Assembly (NCBI GenBank): GCA_019722365.1
Contig: JADFUC010001283.1
Coordinates: forward strand, 434,001-498,000
DNA length: 64,000 bases
Origin: Lithospermum erythrorhizon
Lineage: Eukaryota; Streptophyta; Magnoliopsida; Boraginales; Boraginaceae
Reading direction: 5' to 3'
Under the pieces are notes generated by a model, which ran no database searches, was not told where the DNA came from, and was given only the letters and a program-made list of their open reading frames with translations. Numbering within the stretch: position 1 is the stretch's first letter; each line of letters begins with the position of its first letter. Below, in pieces: positions 49,852 through 63,219 of the stretch. A program made the position numbers and the translations under genes.

Positions 49852-52800
49852 TTAAGAGATCACATTATAATTGCTTTTCCTTTTGTGGAACTGCCATCCA
49901 TCATGACATCCCATTTCACAACCATCAAAACACACTGTAAGCCATGGTTTCTGCGAGAATATTTCAGTGAAATCATCTCTTCGACTCTCTAAATGAGTCC
50001 GGCCTGCACCAACCCAATTCAACCCTCGGAGTGTATGTTTCTGTAGTAGAACCAAGAATTTAGTAGATAATCTCGTACAGTTGAATAAGTCGAGCTTTTG
50101 GAGTGATCTGCTTCCACCATGGAACCTTCTCATGGCAGCCAGTATTTCCAAGGAAGCATCAGTGACGAAGAAGCAGTATCTTATACAAAGCTCGTTAAGT
50201 GATTCGCTAAATGAAGCAATAGTGGTGAAGGATCTATCTGTTATTCCTGGCATGTGGCCTAAATCCAGAGATGTTAATGTCTTGCAGATTCTAGCACCGT
50301 CAACAAATAAATTAGCAATTCCTCTATCACTAACCCTCTTGCACCCCCTAAGGGATAGACGGGTGATGGGACAATCCGCATCACTAAGAGTAGCAAGGCC
50401 TTTATCTGAAACATCAGCTGCTCCAGAAAGGTTTAAATTAGTCAAGGTTCGGAGGCCTGATATGTAGCTTAAGCAAGTGTCCGCTATGCTCCTGCACCCA
50501 GATGTGTCAAGGACCTCCAAAACTGTAGAAGAGTTCAGTTGACTAATGGCTTCGCTTGTTATAAAACTACAAGACACTATTCTCAGCTCAACGAGACAAT
50601 CAGCACTCATGTCATGAAATGTTAAGTCAGAGAGAAGAGATGCATGGCGAATTTCAAACTTCTTCAAACCTTGGCAAGATCGTAAAAATGATGAATACCC
50701 AGCATCTGTAACTGCAGAAAACCCACTTAGAGTGACAGATTCTAGGTCTTGACATCCCTCTGACAGAAGAAACATACCCATATCATTAATCATCTTGAAT
50801 GAAGCAGGGTGGTGATGTCTACTCCTTACAATTGATAGAGCAGTAAGGCGCTTACAAGATCCCAATGTCTGGAGTCCATAATTTGTAAGATCATGGGGAT
50901 ATATTGGCTCCATAGAAGGCCTGTCTTCCAGATCTAAATGAATCAAGTTAGGAAGAGAGTTGACAAGTATGCTAACAAGTTCGTCAGATACAATATTTAA
51001 GACAAGTGACAGGCGTTGCAACAAGAAGTGAGGTTGAAGTATGGCAGTGCTTAAACTAGTTGAAGATTCAACAAAACTTCTTTTATTTTCGGCAGTGCGA
51101 AAAAACTGAATGACATCTCCTACATGCACCGATTGCAATTTCAAATCTCTCAGAGTTTCAGGAAGAAAGAACTCCACTTGCATCGAACTGGGCACATGCA
51201 TTTGGGTTCCTCGTATTTTTACAGCAAAGGACTGCAAAAGTCAAATTTACCAGAATTATTACAAGTGAACTTTCTTTTTTCCCTGCAAGATCTTAAACTT
51301 TTAGGGGAGTGTAACATTTAATTCAGAATCCAAGCAAAGAGATTAATTAATGATGGCCACTTACTTCCAAAAATGCAAGACCTCTAGTCATATTCCCAAA
51401 ATCACGAATTAGATTTGCGCCAGACTCCTGCCATATTAGTTCTAGCAGAAGAACCCTGATGCACAAAACAAATAAGCTAAATTTAACATAACATTCATTC
51501 TCAAAGTATCGCAAAATTAGGTGGTGCATCAACTAATAAGTTCCATGTTAGGATAGTTTTTCACTTTATATTGCACATGATAGTTTTTCAAAGTATCGCA
51601 AAATTAGTTTTTCGCTTCAGTACATCATTGAAGCCAAATACCTTATGTTGGGGCATCGGTCACCAATCAAAGTAAGAACACGAGGTGACAATGAGGAACC
51701 CTTCAACAAGGTGAGCTCTTGAATATGTGGTCCTGAAACCTTTATAACTGAAGAATCCGTTATCTGAAGGCAATCGATCGTTATATTTTTTGCACTTTTC
51801 ACTTTGTTAAGAACGCCATCAAGAGACCGCTCATCAAGTGAAATTGCCTACCACAATACCACACAAATACAAGTATACAACCAATTTCTCAGATTACAAC
51901 TTCGCCAAAATGTGCATATAGATCAAACTAAATATGTCTTAAAGAAAACACATTTCATATACACACAGACTGTGATTATCAACAAGTCACATTCATTTTA
52001 ACTAGAAACTAAAATATAACTAACACTGAGTTATAGGAGTGGCTCAACAACTTATTAATTCACCCGAAAGTTCTTAATTTATTAATGTTCAACTGTGATT
52101 CTCAATCCCTCCTACACGTGTAAACCGGTCTACTTGAACCATACATATACAGAATTTACACGTGTATTATCAAGAGGTGTAACAAAGAGAATTTAAACAC
52201 AATTGGTTATATGATGAGTGGATCATGACCTTACTAATTTAGCTAAAGTTCTTAATTTATACTCCCCCCGTCTCAATTTAGTTCATCGTTTAACAAAAAC
52301 TTATTGTTTCATTATAATTTGAGTGTTTATTTTATCGATATAACTTTTTACATTCGAGTTAAAAAAATTCTCTTTTGTCTCATTATATTCTTATTTTCAT
52401 TGGAAATATGAAAATACTAAAACCAATTATTATCAATAAAGTACGCTTGTTTTCATTGGAAATATGAAAATACTAAAACCAATTATTACCTTAATAAAGT
52501 ACTTTTAGTTATATAATCAATTAAATTGAGACGAATAATGGTACTAAAACATAACTGACATTTGGTTTTTTTACTAACCAAAAACCACCCACAAAACCCA
52601 ATTTCATTACAAAGTATCCATGGACATAAAAACAAAAATAAACAATAAAAATGCATTCTTGAAAAATGACTTACTGAAAGATCAAGATTAGACAATGATG
52701 CAAGAACTTGTGAAGCATAGGTATTTAGGTAGCGATTAACACATGATATAGAACAAACTGAATCCAACTCCAGCCTTTGAAGAATCTCAATAATTAATGA

Positions 52801-52854
52801 TTCTGGAAGTGCCACCAAAGTTGTTGAACCTCTTTTCAATCCTTTATCAGTCAT
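49852..52854 (-). CDS. FBL10: F-box/LRR-repeat protein, FBL10-like
   Basis: It is a probable substrate adaptor of an SCF ubiquitin ligase. Exons are 52675-52854, 51642-51847, 51365-51455 and 49852-51231, 1857 nt in all (618 aa), with consistent phases and GT-AG borders. The F-box lies at about residues 14-50 (LPESLIIEILQRLELDSVCS). Cys-containing type leucine-rich repeats fill about 200-560, with repeated forms such as LTNLNLSGAADVSDKGL and LTSLDLGHMPGITD. The tail ends in a conserved-looking WLTVCFDGCEMGCHDGWQFH, which I associate with FBL10 (At2g17020); that assignment is from memory and less certain than the family. Target proteins are unknown. The start is the first Met ahead of the F-box. 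Intron 1 carries a MITE. Confidence 0.92.
52262..52541. mobile_element. Stowaway-like MITE in FBL10 intron 1
   Basis: TA flanks lie at 52260-52261 and 52542-52543. The left end reads CTCCCCCCGTCTCAATTTA and the complement of the right end carries CGTCTCAATTTAATTGA. Inside, a block of about 54 bp around 'attggaaatatgaaaatac' is present twice in tandem (52398-52500). Confidence 0.75.
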
Positions 52855-52859
52855 CGGAA

Positions 52860-54450
52860 ATCAAGAAAAGGGCAGTGTTAATTTATGATCTGTCAAAGCT
52901 TGTGCCCTATTCTTCATAAATATACCCCATTTGATTTTTACTTCCATGCTAAGTTTCGTATGTGGAGATAAATTTTGACAATTAATTATTAATTAATTAT
53001 TATTTTAATAAATATCTATCTTATATATAATTTGGTAAAATATGGAATTAAAATCTATATCTATATTATATATAATGCCAGAAGCATGATTTCATGCCAT
53101 TAAATAAGCCCAAATTATTAATATATTTCTATTTTACTGGCCGATAAATTTTTTATTTTAATTTTCATAAGAATTTCTTCATTGCCAGAATCACCTAACA
53201 AAATAAATTCATGTAAACTACTACTATAAATATTATCTACTATGTAAACTCAGACTATCACCAAGCAGAAAATAAAAAATGGCTCCATACCATTCATCTT
53301 TATTTTTCTTACCAAGTAACCTTTTCATCTTATTTCTTTTAGTTTTTTACCATTATAATTTATTATAAAATAATAAAATAGAATTTAAGACAGCAGCATC
53401 GCTTATTATTATAACTACTTAAGGTCAGACCTTTTAATTTTTGTTGTTTCTTTATAATACCATTATTCCAAATTACTCTTGAAGGCTACTGAAAATTAGA
53501 CGATTATCCAACTTCACGCCACATTTTGTGAATATATCAAGTTTTACATTTTAGTTGTCATCATCCAATTAATTTTATGTAAATTCATTGTTTGACCATA
53601 TATAATACTTCATTTTGATTTTGCTCTTTTATATACAATAATATTTAATTCGTGATACCGGATTGGTGGTACAATTAATTTTAAACATGAATTAAGCATT
53701 ATATATTATTGGATTCATCTTTAAAATTAATTTTATAATATTTATTTTCTTATAATTTCTTAACTATTGCTCTTATCCGTGTTAATATGAAAATAGTAAA
53801 AGAGTCAAATACTTTCAGATAGACATATATATAAACGATTTATATTTTTCATTCACTATACATGTAGTTAATAATAATTATACATAAATATTAGAAGAGA
53901 TAAACACGTTACACGTATTAAGACTATCGTAAGAGTCAAACATTTTACACGTATGTATAAACAAGTTAATTAAGTTGCTCAAAAACATTCTATCTGATTC
54001 AAATCGGAAAACCTATTTAACCAAATCGAATTTTTATCGATTCGCATAAAAAACGGTATCTAAACAAAATCTTTAAAAGACTAATAGATTTCGATCTTAG
54101 CATAAATCTAAACTTAACCTAGTATATATATATATTTGCTTAAAAATATTTATATTTGTGGATATTTTAGTTTGGAAACTAATTTAGTTTCCTAAAATCA
54201 CGAAAATTTCATTTAAGCTGTAATCATGTATTCGACGAATATTCGAAAAGATACGTTAAGAATCAACGTTATTACGCATGCCAAGTATTAATCTATTTCG
54301 TGAGCTATATATGGCTATCACAGCATTAAGCCAAAATAACTGCTAAGAATTCAATAAAGAATCAACTGCTTCAATGATTGTCATTATATCATGATTTCGT
54401 ACGCAATAAACTTACGCGTATTTTATTTTACCTGAAATCATGAAATTTTT
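52860..54450. other. FBL10 upstream region and AT-rich intergenic DNA
   Basis: The FBL10 promoter should lie in the first few hundred bases; no convincing core element was found. The rest is very AT-rich, with no supported gene. Confidence 0.4.
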
Positions 54451-54453
54451 ATA

Positions 54454-54628
54454 CTCCTTTCATCCCAATTTGTATGTCTACTATGTTTTTGCACAAATTT
54501 TAAAAAAAATTCAAATTCATCTCACAAAACCTATTTTTCCTCCAGCTTTTTCTACTATATTCGTAAAACGAATCAACACCTGGATTTTCACTTTGAAAAA
54601 ATAGGACATACAATTTAGGACTATGGAA
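54454..54628. mobile_element. Degenerate Stowaway-like MITE
   Basis: TA at 54452-54453 and 54629-54630. The left end CTCCTTTCATCCCAATTTG and the complement of the right end (TTCCATAGTCCTAAATTG) agree at most positions, and both run on into 'tatgtc'. Confidence 0.55.
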
Positions 54629-54639
54629 TATTATATTAT

Positions 54640-55430
54640 CATATAAACCGAAAAAACCGACCAACCGAATCAAGCAAGATTTAAAACCGACATCAATCTT
54701 TAACCGATTCAAACCGAATTAATTTCGAACTAAATGGCTTGTGTATTTAAAAAAGTTTGGCACCTGCTTTCATACAAAATCGAAAACTAATCAACCGAAC
54801 AAACTCGAACATCCTTACATTCTAAGAATTATTCAAGAAGACACTGGCATCGGGCCGTAAACCGCGAATCGGCCGAGATCCGGCCCTTGGCGACTCCGTC
54901 TCCGCTAATTCACCTGCTATCATCGTCCGGTCCCTGCTTAAGAAATGAAACCGAACCCGAGTACATTCAACCGCTAACCCGCTAACGGATCCGAAAAAAT
55001 CGCTCTTCAGATTTTTGAGTTTTGATTTTGTGATGTTTTAATTTGTTATCGCGATTGATTTAGGATTTATTATGATGAATTCGGACTTGATTTGTATCGG
55101 TAATCAACGAATGTCGAATAAATTAATTTCTATGTTTTGATTTTGGGGGATTTGTAGCTCTTTTTGATTTCCGTTTTTTTTTATTTTTAATATCGACCAG
55201 CCTCTAACCCGGCCCCGACTCTGCATCCTTCCTGGCACTATCGACCGGTTCCTGGCCCAAAAACTATCCGATAGCTTTGACTGTCCGTCCCGCCTCCCGC
55301 CATTATCCGACCAACTCCGACCGGAAATGCCTCTCTATTCAAGAGCCATGCCTCGGTTTGGCTTGACCTATGATCTTCCGGATTAAAATGCTTCTTAATA
55401 TTATGGGTTGTGATTTTTTCGTTCTTCACT
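54640..55430. other. GC-rich patches of probable transposon origin
   Basis: 'aaaccga' and 'accgaa' phrases recur at 54645-54720. Two GC-rich patches at 54845-54990 and 55195-55380 contain 'ccgg' and 'cggccc' motifs. No protein is readable. Such name-like repeated triplets are common in short non-autonomous plant elements. Confidence 0.35.
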
Positions 55431-56225
55431 TAATAATTACACTCAACTTTTTAAATAATTACTGATAAGTAGAGTTATTATTGTAAATTTATAACATTAT
55501 AGAAATTAAAGTATCATGATAAAGTGAATTATAAAATCATAACCCAATATATTCCGTATTAATTAAATGTATGTACCATATAAGGAGCCTCTTAATTTAA
55601 AATGTACTCTTATTTTATTGAAGTTTTTGGTGGTGTTATATCACTAATAAGCTTTACATTAGTCCGTCCACCTATGATTAGGCGTATCACTACATTATTA
55701 GTGCAAATGATGTAGATTACCTGGCTCTAGTAATGTCCCAAACAGAAAATTAAACCATCTTTTTCATTACCCTCGTTACGATATGATAATAGTTCTCCGA
55801 AGTCCTAAACCATATTTAATTATGGGTTCTAGACTTCTAGTAATGATATAGATTACCTTTTGTTAATTTCCCAAATGAGAACATAAAACTAAACTAGCTC
55901 TTTCATGTTCTAAAGTTGTTATGACAATCACAAATTGATGTTTTCGTCAGTCACGTTCTGAAGTGTTAGTCATAGACTCATACTTCATTTTATTTGATGG
56001 GATTTTTGGCCAACACATCCTCAATTACAGCCAGTAATATTCTATGCCATGGCTCTTTGAAATTATTCATCTTGCCTCGAATGTACTCCCTATACTATTT
56101 TTTCTTGCTCCATACCAATATCCTATACTTTTCTTTCTTTTAACACACCCTTACCTCCACTCCATACCTCACTCTCTCCCTAAACTTTCACCAACCCCCC
56201 AACCCAACCACACGCCTCAGACCCC
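55431..56225. other. AT-rich intergenic sequence
   Basis: Nothing supportable seen. 'aaattacctggctctagtaatg' style phrases near 55720 and 55840 suggest a weak local duplication. Confidence 0.3.
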
Positions 56226-58980
56226 ATGTAACGACCCGCCCCAAGTCGGCCGCCTGGCGCTGGTAGTCATTAAAACCGAACACCTCAGAGCCACCAAACC
56301 GATTTCGACATCGGGCTTTAAAAACACAATTTGCTTCATCCAAAAAACGCGATCAGCCAAATTAAGCTTTCCCAATCAAAAAACAAGCTTTTTAAATTTA
56401 TAATCCATCACTGACATCAAACGACTCAACCCATAATATATATACACAACATATCCCAAAATAGCAGTGCTACAAAAGACGATACATAAAATTCCATTAA
56501 CAATGATGCTTAAAAGTTTCAAAAGGGAAATACAACAATCAAAACAAATACAACACATAAAAATCGACCGCCGAGTGATCCTCGCCACCCGACGCTCACC
56601 TAGCTACTCTGGAATGTAACCTCAACCGGGCCGCCTGGCCAACCCCCAAGACAAATGAACGCCGCCCTAACGCGGTACAAAAATGTGCTGCTCAATGTAA
56701 ACTTTCTAACACAAGTGAACTCACCATACCGAATCTAGACAAGAGAAATATAATGATAGCCACATGAATGGAAATAATTATATATCCGTGACTATCTAAT
56801 CGCGGCCACACATCGTGAATCCCAAAGAAAGCCTCATACACAATACACAAAAAGATATCATGTATGCCAAGAACACACCCTGTAAAAGACATCAAGAGAC
56901 TCAACAACGACTAAAAATCTAGTCATCAAACCTCATCTCTCATAACCCCACCTCGCCAAGATATCAACCTCTAATGCCAAGATACGCTCAACTGCCTACC
57001 CGCAGGAACGGACTAAATTCTATGGCTCACCTCAAGACTTATACCCAAAGATAAGGCCAAAAACCGCACTCATACACTAAGACAAGGCACACCGCTCTTA
57101 TACACTAAGTATATATATCAATCAGCATTCTTATTAATAATACGTAAAGATAAGGCACACCGCACTTTATACACAAGACAAAGAGGCACACCGCACTTCT
57201 ATACACTCAAGATAAGTGACACCAAGCACTTATACACTAAGTATAAGTGCCACAGTGTCACATATCTCAGAAGGAAGAAGAGTCACCAATCCCCCTGGTA
57301 ATCCCAACCGTAGTGGTCACCCCCCGATACCAAGGCCTCAAACTCATGCATAACCCAAAACAAATTACTTACTCCTAAACAAAGATATAAAGACACAAAT
57401 TTTAAAACATCCCACAATCAGAATCAATCAAGCACGCCGATAAGGCCACAAACATATCAAAGCGCCGACAACGCATAATAGTGCCGATAAAAGCCACATA
57501 ATATAATAAAGGTCACACATGCATTCGTAAATATAAGTCGGGGAGCTTCAAGCCGTTACTTACCTCCAAGAATCTTCAACGCCACAAATACAATTACATG
57601 TATATCATTCTCATAATCATAACACAATAATATGTATATCACAAATCATGCAAGTGTTTAAAGAATAATTCGCTAGATAAAGATTCACTGCTTAGCTACC
57701 GCAAAACCTCGCGAAAAGCATAATCAAAGCGAGAATCGCCTCTTTCCACTCCATCAACGCCTAAACAACACCCAAAATTATGTAATCACACTCCACATAC
57801 CGGCGCTCGGAAGTATACATAACCAACTCGTGAGAACTATCTCTAAACAAATTTTAACCTGATTTTATAAAACTATCGAATTATAATCCCATCTGACACA
57901 ACCCAATCGATTCCCCCGCTAAATCTCTACCCTTACTACTTTCATTACAAACCACTTATAAGTCATTCTAACCAATCATCAAGTCCATAATTAACAATCT
58001 ATAATTCAAATATCAATTATAACTCAACTTGAATTTACACTTTTTCAACATAACACCCTTTAATCAATTTTAAAACCACCAATTTAACATCATAACAACT
58101 ATAATAAGGTCCCAACATAACTCTCACACATTTAAGCCTTATAAAATATCCACATAAAAGTCAACCTAAACCTAAAAGTCAATCCCCGAGTACAACGTCC
58201 TCAAACGATCTCTAAAACACGAATTCAGTCACTTATATACGCTTTCACCGAACCCATAACTAACTACATTTATCATAAAAAATCTTCACCCATTAAAAAG
58301 TCAACTAAAAAGTCAACTATGTCAAAACCCAAGAAATATCTCGAAAGACTTGAAATTTCTTACCTTAACTCGTTAACGATTTTAACAACATTCTTACAAC
58401 CGATCTTTGAAATGGAAATAACGAAGAGTAGGAAATCTAAAAAAACGAATTTTAAAGTGGAGGATAAATTTCACAAACAAGAAAAACACATTTACTTAAG
58501 TCAGTTGCTGAATGCATTTTCAACAGTTGATGCCAAGATATTTTAAAAACCTCGGAATCTGCCTTGGGCTTCTAAGCACTCTCCTTATCGCACTCTTAAA
58601 TCTTCAGCGAACCCGATTTCAAAGATAAAATTCTTCCGTGACAAACACTAATAAATTATAAATGTAATTCGACGAAAAAATTTACGAAATAATATTATCA
58701 TCGAAATTAATTATATCATCCACTGTCCCATCACACCGAAAATTAATTTTTTTTTTTTTCGCGAATCGTTATTGGTTGAGCTCTCACCACCACTCTCTAA
58801 TCCTCGTCTCCAAAAGAAGTCACATTCACCTCATATCAAAATCAACCAAAATTAACCAAAATCATCAAATCAACCAATACGTCCGAAAAATTCAAAGAGA
58901 AACGAGAGCACCCACCCAATGATCACGATGGCAACCCAGTGACATAATATCAAGCTTTTCAAGATATTTTATGGTATAAG
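56226..58980. mobile_element. Probable LTR-retrotransposon-derived sequence
   Basis: The stretch opens with TGTAACGACCCGCCCC, the kind of terminus common on plant Gypsy-type LTRs. It continues with C-rich non-coding DNA, a short tandem array and Ser/Pro-type chance frames, but no gag or pol domain. Orientation and right border are unresolved. Confidence 0.35.
57050..57255. repeat. Short tandem repeat 'gcacaccgcactTatacactaag'
   Basis: Five to six degenerate units containing 'ggcacaccgc' and 'tatacac' lie at 57060-57250, one pair separated by about 45 unrelated bases. Confidence 0.65.
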
Positions 58981-59033
58981 AAGATAAATAAGCTCAAGCT
59001 AGCGAGGAGAATTTGGGGCCTCAGGGTAATATC

Positions 59034-59101
<68 letters not shown>

Positions 59102-59169
59102 GGTTTTGATTTATTTATGATTACTAAACGTGTAGAGGGAAGAATTGTGGGATTTAATATTCGGTTTGC

Positions 59170-59213
<44 letters not shown>

Positions 59214-59224
59214 TAATAATAATA
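59034..59224. repeat. Paired (TAA)n microsatellites
   Basis: (ATA)n occupies 59034-59100 with one slip near 59071, and (TAA)n occupies 59170-59224. The 70 bases between are unique. A minus-strand open frame across them is a poly-Tyr/Leu artefact. Confidence 0.95.
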
Positions 59225-62200
59225 GTCTTGTCCGTAGTGCGCGGAATAGCGCATTTATGGTAGCCAAAGGGAGGCGAGTGCGATGGGCGGTGAGGCGACA
59301 AAGCGGTGAGAAAAATGCAGCGGTGGTTTGAAGGGAAGCGCGAATGTAGGTGCGGTGGACGCGAGTGCTGTATCGGGCAAGCAGTTGTATTTATACGCAA
59401 AGTATTAAAAGCCATGCGCTTATTTTTACCACAAAATATTTAAATGCGCTTCTTATGCTTGGGGTCAGCCTTGGTACAAGCGTAGCTACAGTGATGTACA
59501 AATATTTTAATATAGTGTAATATAGTCATTCCACATTTGATCTCTTGTGGTATAACAAAGGGATAAAATCGCTATTTCACTGCAAGTTATGAGCTGTATT
59601 ATACTATTTTACATGTATTTTGTCTTAAAAAATTGAAGCCTTGGGTGAGTCACAAGTTAAAAAATAAGTATTCTCGTCTCCAAACAAGCATTTAACAAGC
59701 TTCACAATTATATAAAAAATTACTCTCCGATAGCTTTTGCTGATGTGTTGGTCAAAATGCCTATTTGATGAAGTAACATTGATGATATAATGAAATCATG
59801 GTTCTAAGTGACACATTTTTTATTTGATTATGTCCAATAAAGCCTTTAATGTAATCAGAAAAAAATCCGAATTATGTCTATGATAATAGTTGGTACTCCT
59901 ATACCAGTCCTAAACCATACTTAATTCCGGATAAAATTCAATTATGGTTTCGGTTAAGGTTTCAATGGATCGGATAATTTGGTATCTGTTTGGTATTGAT
60001 TCGGAAAACTTGATTCGCTTATCCGATCAATTGATTATCGAGCCGGATTTAGGTAGAAAGTATTGCTCGATATCCGAAACAACCGGGTAAATACCAAATT
60101 AGATAAAGTCTATACGTCCATTAGACCCCTACTCGTGTTTAGTTTATTACACATTTTATGTATAACTTGATTGGGTAAATCGATACTCGGCCAACAAACT
60201 AGACTCAATAGTCACCCGACTAACATCTTGGTCGAAATCGAATAAAAAAAAATTAATCGATACTCGAAATAATCGAATAATCATCCTAATCAATAAAATA
60301 TCTAACCAATTGAATTATTCAGTATTCGCTCGAACTGACTTGATAACACCACTCGTTCTGTTAAACAAAAATAGTACCAACAGGTTAGGGAAAAAGAATG
60401 AGAGTAGAAGAACGTTTATAATGATAATTCAGTGCACTAGAGCTAAGAAACAAGAGATGCACTTGACTTGATGGGCATGGTTATCGTTGTCAAACATGAG
60501 CAAGTTGTCTTGTTGTGCTAAATTCAAGGAAGCGTTACGTTGAGGCTTTGTATTTTCACAAATCACTGGGACCTACTTTCACATTATTATTTCCCAAACA
60601 TTTACTCCAGTATATAATAAAACTAGTACACTAGGACCATAGCTCCTCTCATCATAAACAAATACTTTTAAAAATATTTGAAAATAAATAATGATCAAGT
60701 TTGAAGAAAAAATTTACATTTCCACTATGTAGGGTAGGTTTTGGAAGGACAACTTTTGTTGAGTTGCGCCCTTTTTTCTAGTACATTCATTCTCTCATTC
60801 ACATCATACCTTTGTCATGTAAAGCGATGCCGAATTCGATACTCTCTCTCCTATCATATTACTTCCAAGCATCTTTTAAATAATACCTTACTTTACCAAT
60901 ACCCAAGAAAGATTATTCAACGCACAAATTAATTTCTCTCCCTTCCACATCTCCAACATATATCCAACCATATTTTCATTTCCTTTTTATTTATTTCATA
61001 TATATAATTATTAAATTTATACCAATACAACAATTGACATGAAAATTAATTAAATTCCGCAAATATTTTTTTTTGAATTTCAAAACCCATAATATTTTAA
61101 TACAATAAAAAATATTATAATTTTTAAATAACAAGCCAATATTATTCATCACTCGAATCCTCGAAAGTACATACATATAAATTATTAAAAAATCCACAAT
61201 AAAACACAAATAAAAACTATACGGCGGTATGATCCACGAAGCTTTTAAAGTTAAAACATTAAAAAGTTAAGAATAAAAAAGCTACAGAAAAACTTGATTT
61301 TTTGGTGTCAAAACGACACAAACCTGCTCTATTTATAGAGCCGAAAAATAAAAATGCTGGTATATATATTTTTTACTTAATTATTGGCAAAATATGTCGT
61401 AGCTAGCCAAATTTTTTGTTTTGTTTTCTTTTTTATCCTCGCTGCGGGGGCCCACATTCGCGTAAAAAAAACGACCTGATCAAAATTTCGATCCTTTGCC
61501 TCACAGAAATTGCTAAATTTGAGACTAATCGATCATTTATCACAACGATCCTCTCACACCTTAATCGATCCATTATCAAGTGGGTCTTAGTAAATGTATT
61601 TTTTCCAACTTATGATCCTATGTTGCCATGATAAAAGCTTAAAAATCACGAGAAGAAAATTTTGGATCCAATTTGTTGATAACTTTATCTTTATATGTTC
61701 ATGGGAGTTGAGGTTTTTTTTTTAATTCCTCCTTTTATGTGAAAATACTTTAGTTAAATATTTTACATGTATATGAACTTTTTCTATAATATTATGATGA
61801 TAGTAGATTTTATGCACTGCCTTTTATATTATTGCTACTCTATACACTAATAATACGTTGGCTAAATGTATAATTAATATAAGACAAGGATGAAGTAGGA
61901 CAAATTACATTAATCTTTATAACTAATCGATACAACTAACTAATACATGTGATAAATGATGCATTTGTAATTTTAACACGTAGATTATTTCTGCCATTTA
62001 ATATTTCGAGAGAATCAAAGTAAACAACAAAAGCAAAAGGGAAATGTCAAGGCAAGATTTTGAACTAAAAGATCCTCATGTTAGTCAAAGACTACCATTT
62101 GAAAGAATTTTACGTATGGTATTCATATGAATACTCTACTATTAATGTAGCTTCGTCCCTAGTGTATCCTTATCATAAACTATGCCATAATCCAATACAA

Positions 62201-63000
62201 TTGATGCCATGCCATCAAACTCATTTAATCTTTATTTGAGGTTGTACAACCTTTTTGATGTATGAGTGAGTGATTCTATTCGTGGATGGTTACAAATCCG
62301 AAATCAATTTGAATTTACAGAAATTGAATTGATATAATTGAAAAATTCTATCAATCGAATCGACGTGCTCAACGATTAAAATAAATCCAAATCGAGCGCA
62401 TACATTTAGGTGCAGTTCATGCCCCTGACATAACTCAACTCCAGAAATAATCAGTCATAAATACCAACACCTTCGCCTCACGCACCTTGAAATTTCAGCT
62501 CGATTCTTATAAGGAAATAATCTTTATCAAGCGCTTAAAAAGAAATCTCTGCCTACTCATCAATTGAGCTTACATCCCGCAATTAACTCCTCAAGCAGCC
62601 AAGTAACGAAATGGAGCCGAGTCGAAACTTTTTGCCTCTGGCCGGCCACCAAACGAAAGCCCAGATTCGGCCTCCTACTGCTGTTGGCTCACCGAAATGA
62701 AGCCTAAAGTTTCAAATTTCACCGGCGAAATTTTAAATTTTAAATGACAAAGTCGTTAATAAAAGATAATAACATTAATCAATAATCAAGTTAAATCAAT
62801 ATAAATTAACTAGATTATAATAAGTTAATTCATCATAACAACACATCGATCCTTAATAATAAATTCAATAATCATAAAATTATAACAAACCGATCTTTTA
62901 ATATATAATACTCCTCATATAACCGGTTTATCAATCGGCCAGCAGAAATTAACGGTACTCAAGTTCGCCTCGTAGCTCCACTCAATATAACCGAATCAAC
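59225..63000. other. Intergenic DNA without supported genes
   Basis: It holds a GC-rich patch at 59230-59390, a region of repeated 'tcgg', 'ccgg' and 'atccgat' phrases at 59930-60340, and AT-rich sequence beyond. No gene, RNA or clear element border could be read. Confidence 0.4.
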
Positions 63001-63019
63001 TGGCTTCTATTGGAAATTT

Positions 63020-63219
63020 TACCATCAGCTCTAACTCTCGATCCTCAAGAGACCCTTAGTGTATTGCCCCACAATTTTGTTAGTTTAATATACTATAATT
63101 GTCTAGTAGATATATCTCTACCCCCTCTCTCTCTCTCTCTCTCTCTCTCATCTTTGTACTGTATTTTTCACTTCCATTTTTCATCAATCACCAACCAAAA
63201 ACAAACTCCATAATCATGT
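63020..63219 (+). promoter_or_regulatory. Possible promoter/5' UTR of a rightward gene
   Basis: A (CT)12 run at 63125-63149 lies in pyrimidine-rich, stop-containing sequence ending 'ataatcat' before a donor-like GTAGGT at 63220. T-rich, intron-like DNA follows to the window end. CT runs in leaders followed by a first intron are common in plant genes. No coding exon is in view, so this is only a suggestion. Confidence 0.3.

Noticed and set aside
50081..50467. Plus-strand open frame of 128 codons
   Set aside because: It is antisense to the large FBL10 exon, a shadow of the leucine-rich repeats.
56044..56403. Plus-strand open frame of 119 codons
   Set aside because: Pro/Ser-rich chance frame crossing the TGTAACGACCC element start; no family likeness.
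59032..59415. Minus-strand open frame of 127 codons
   Set aside because: Most of it is poly-Tyr and poly-Leu translated from (TAA)n microsatellites.
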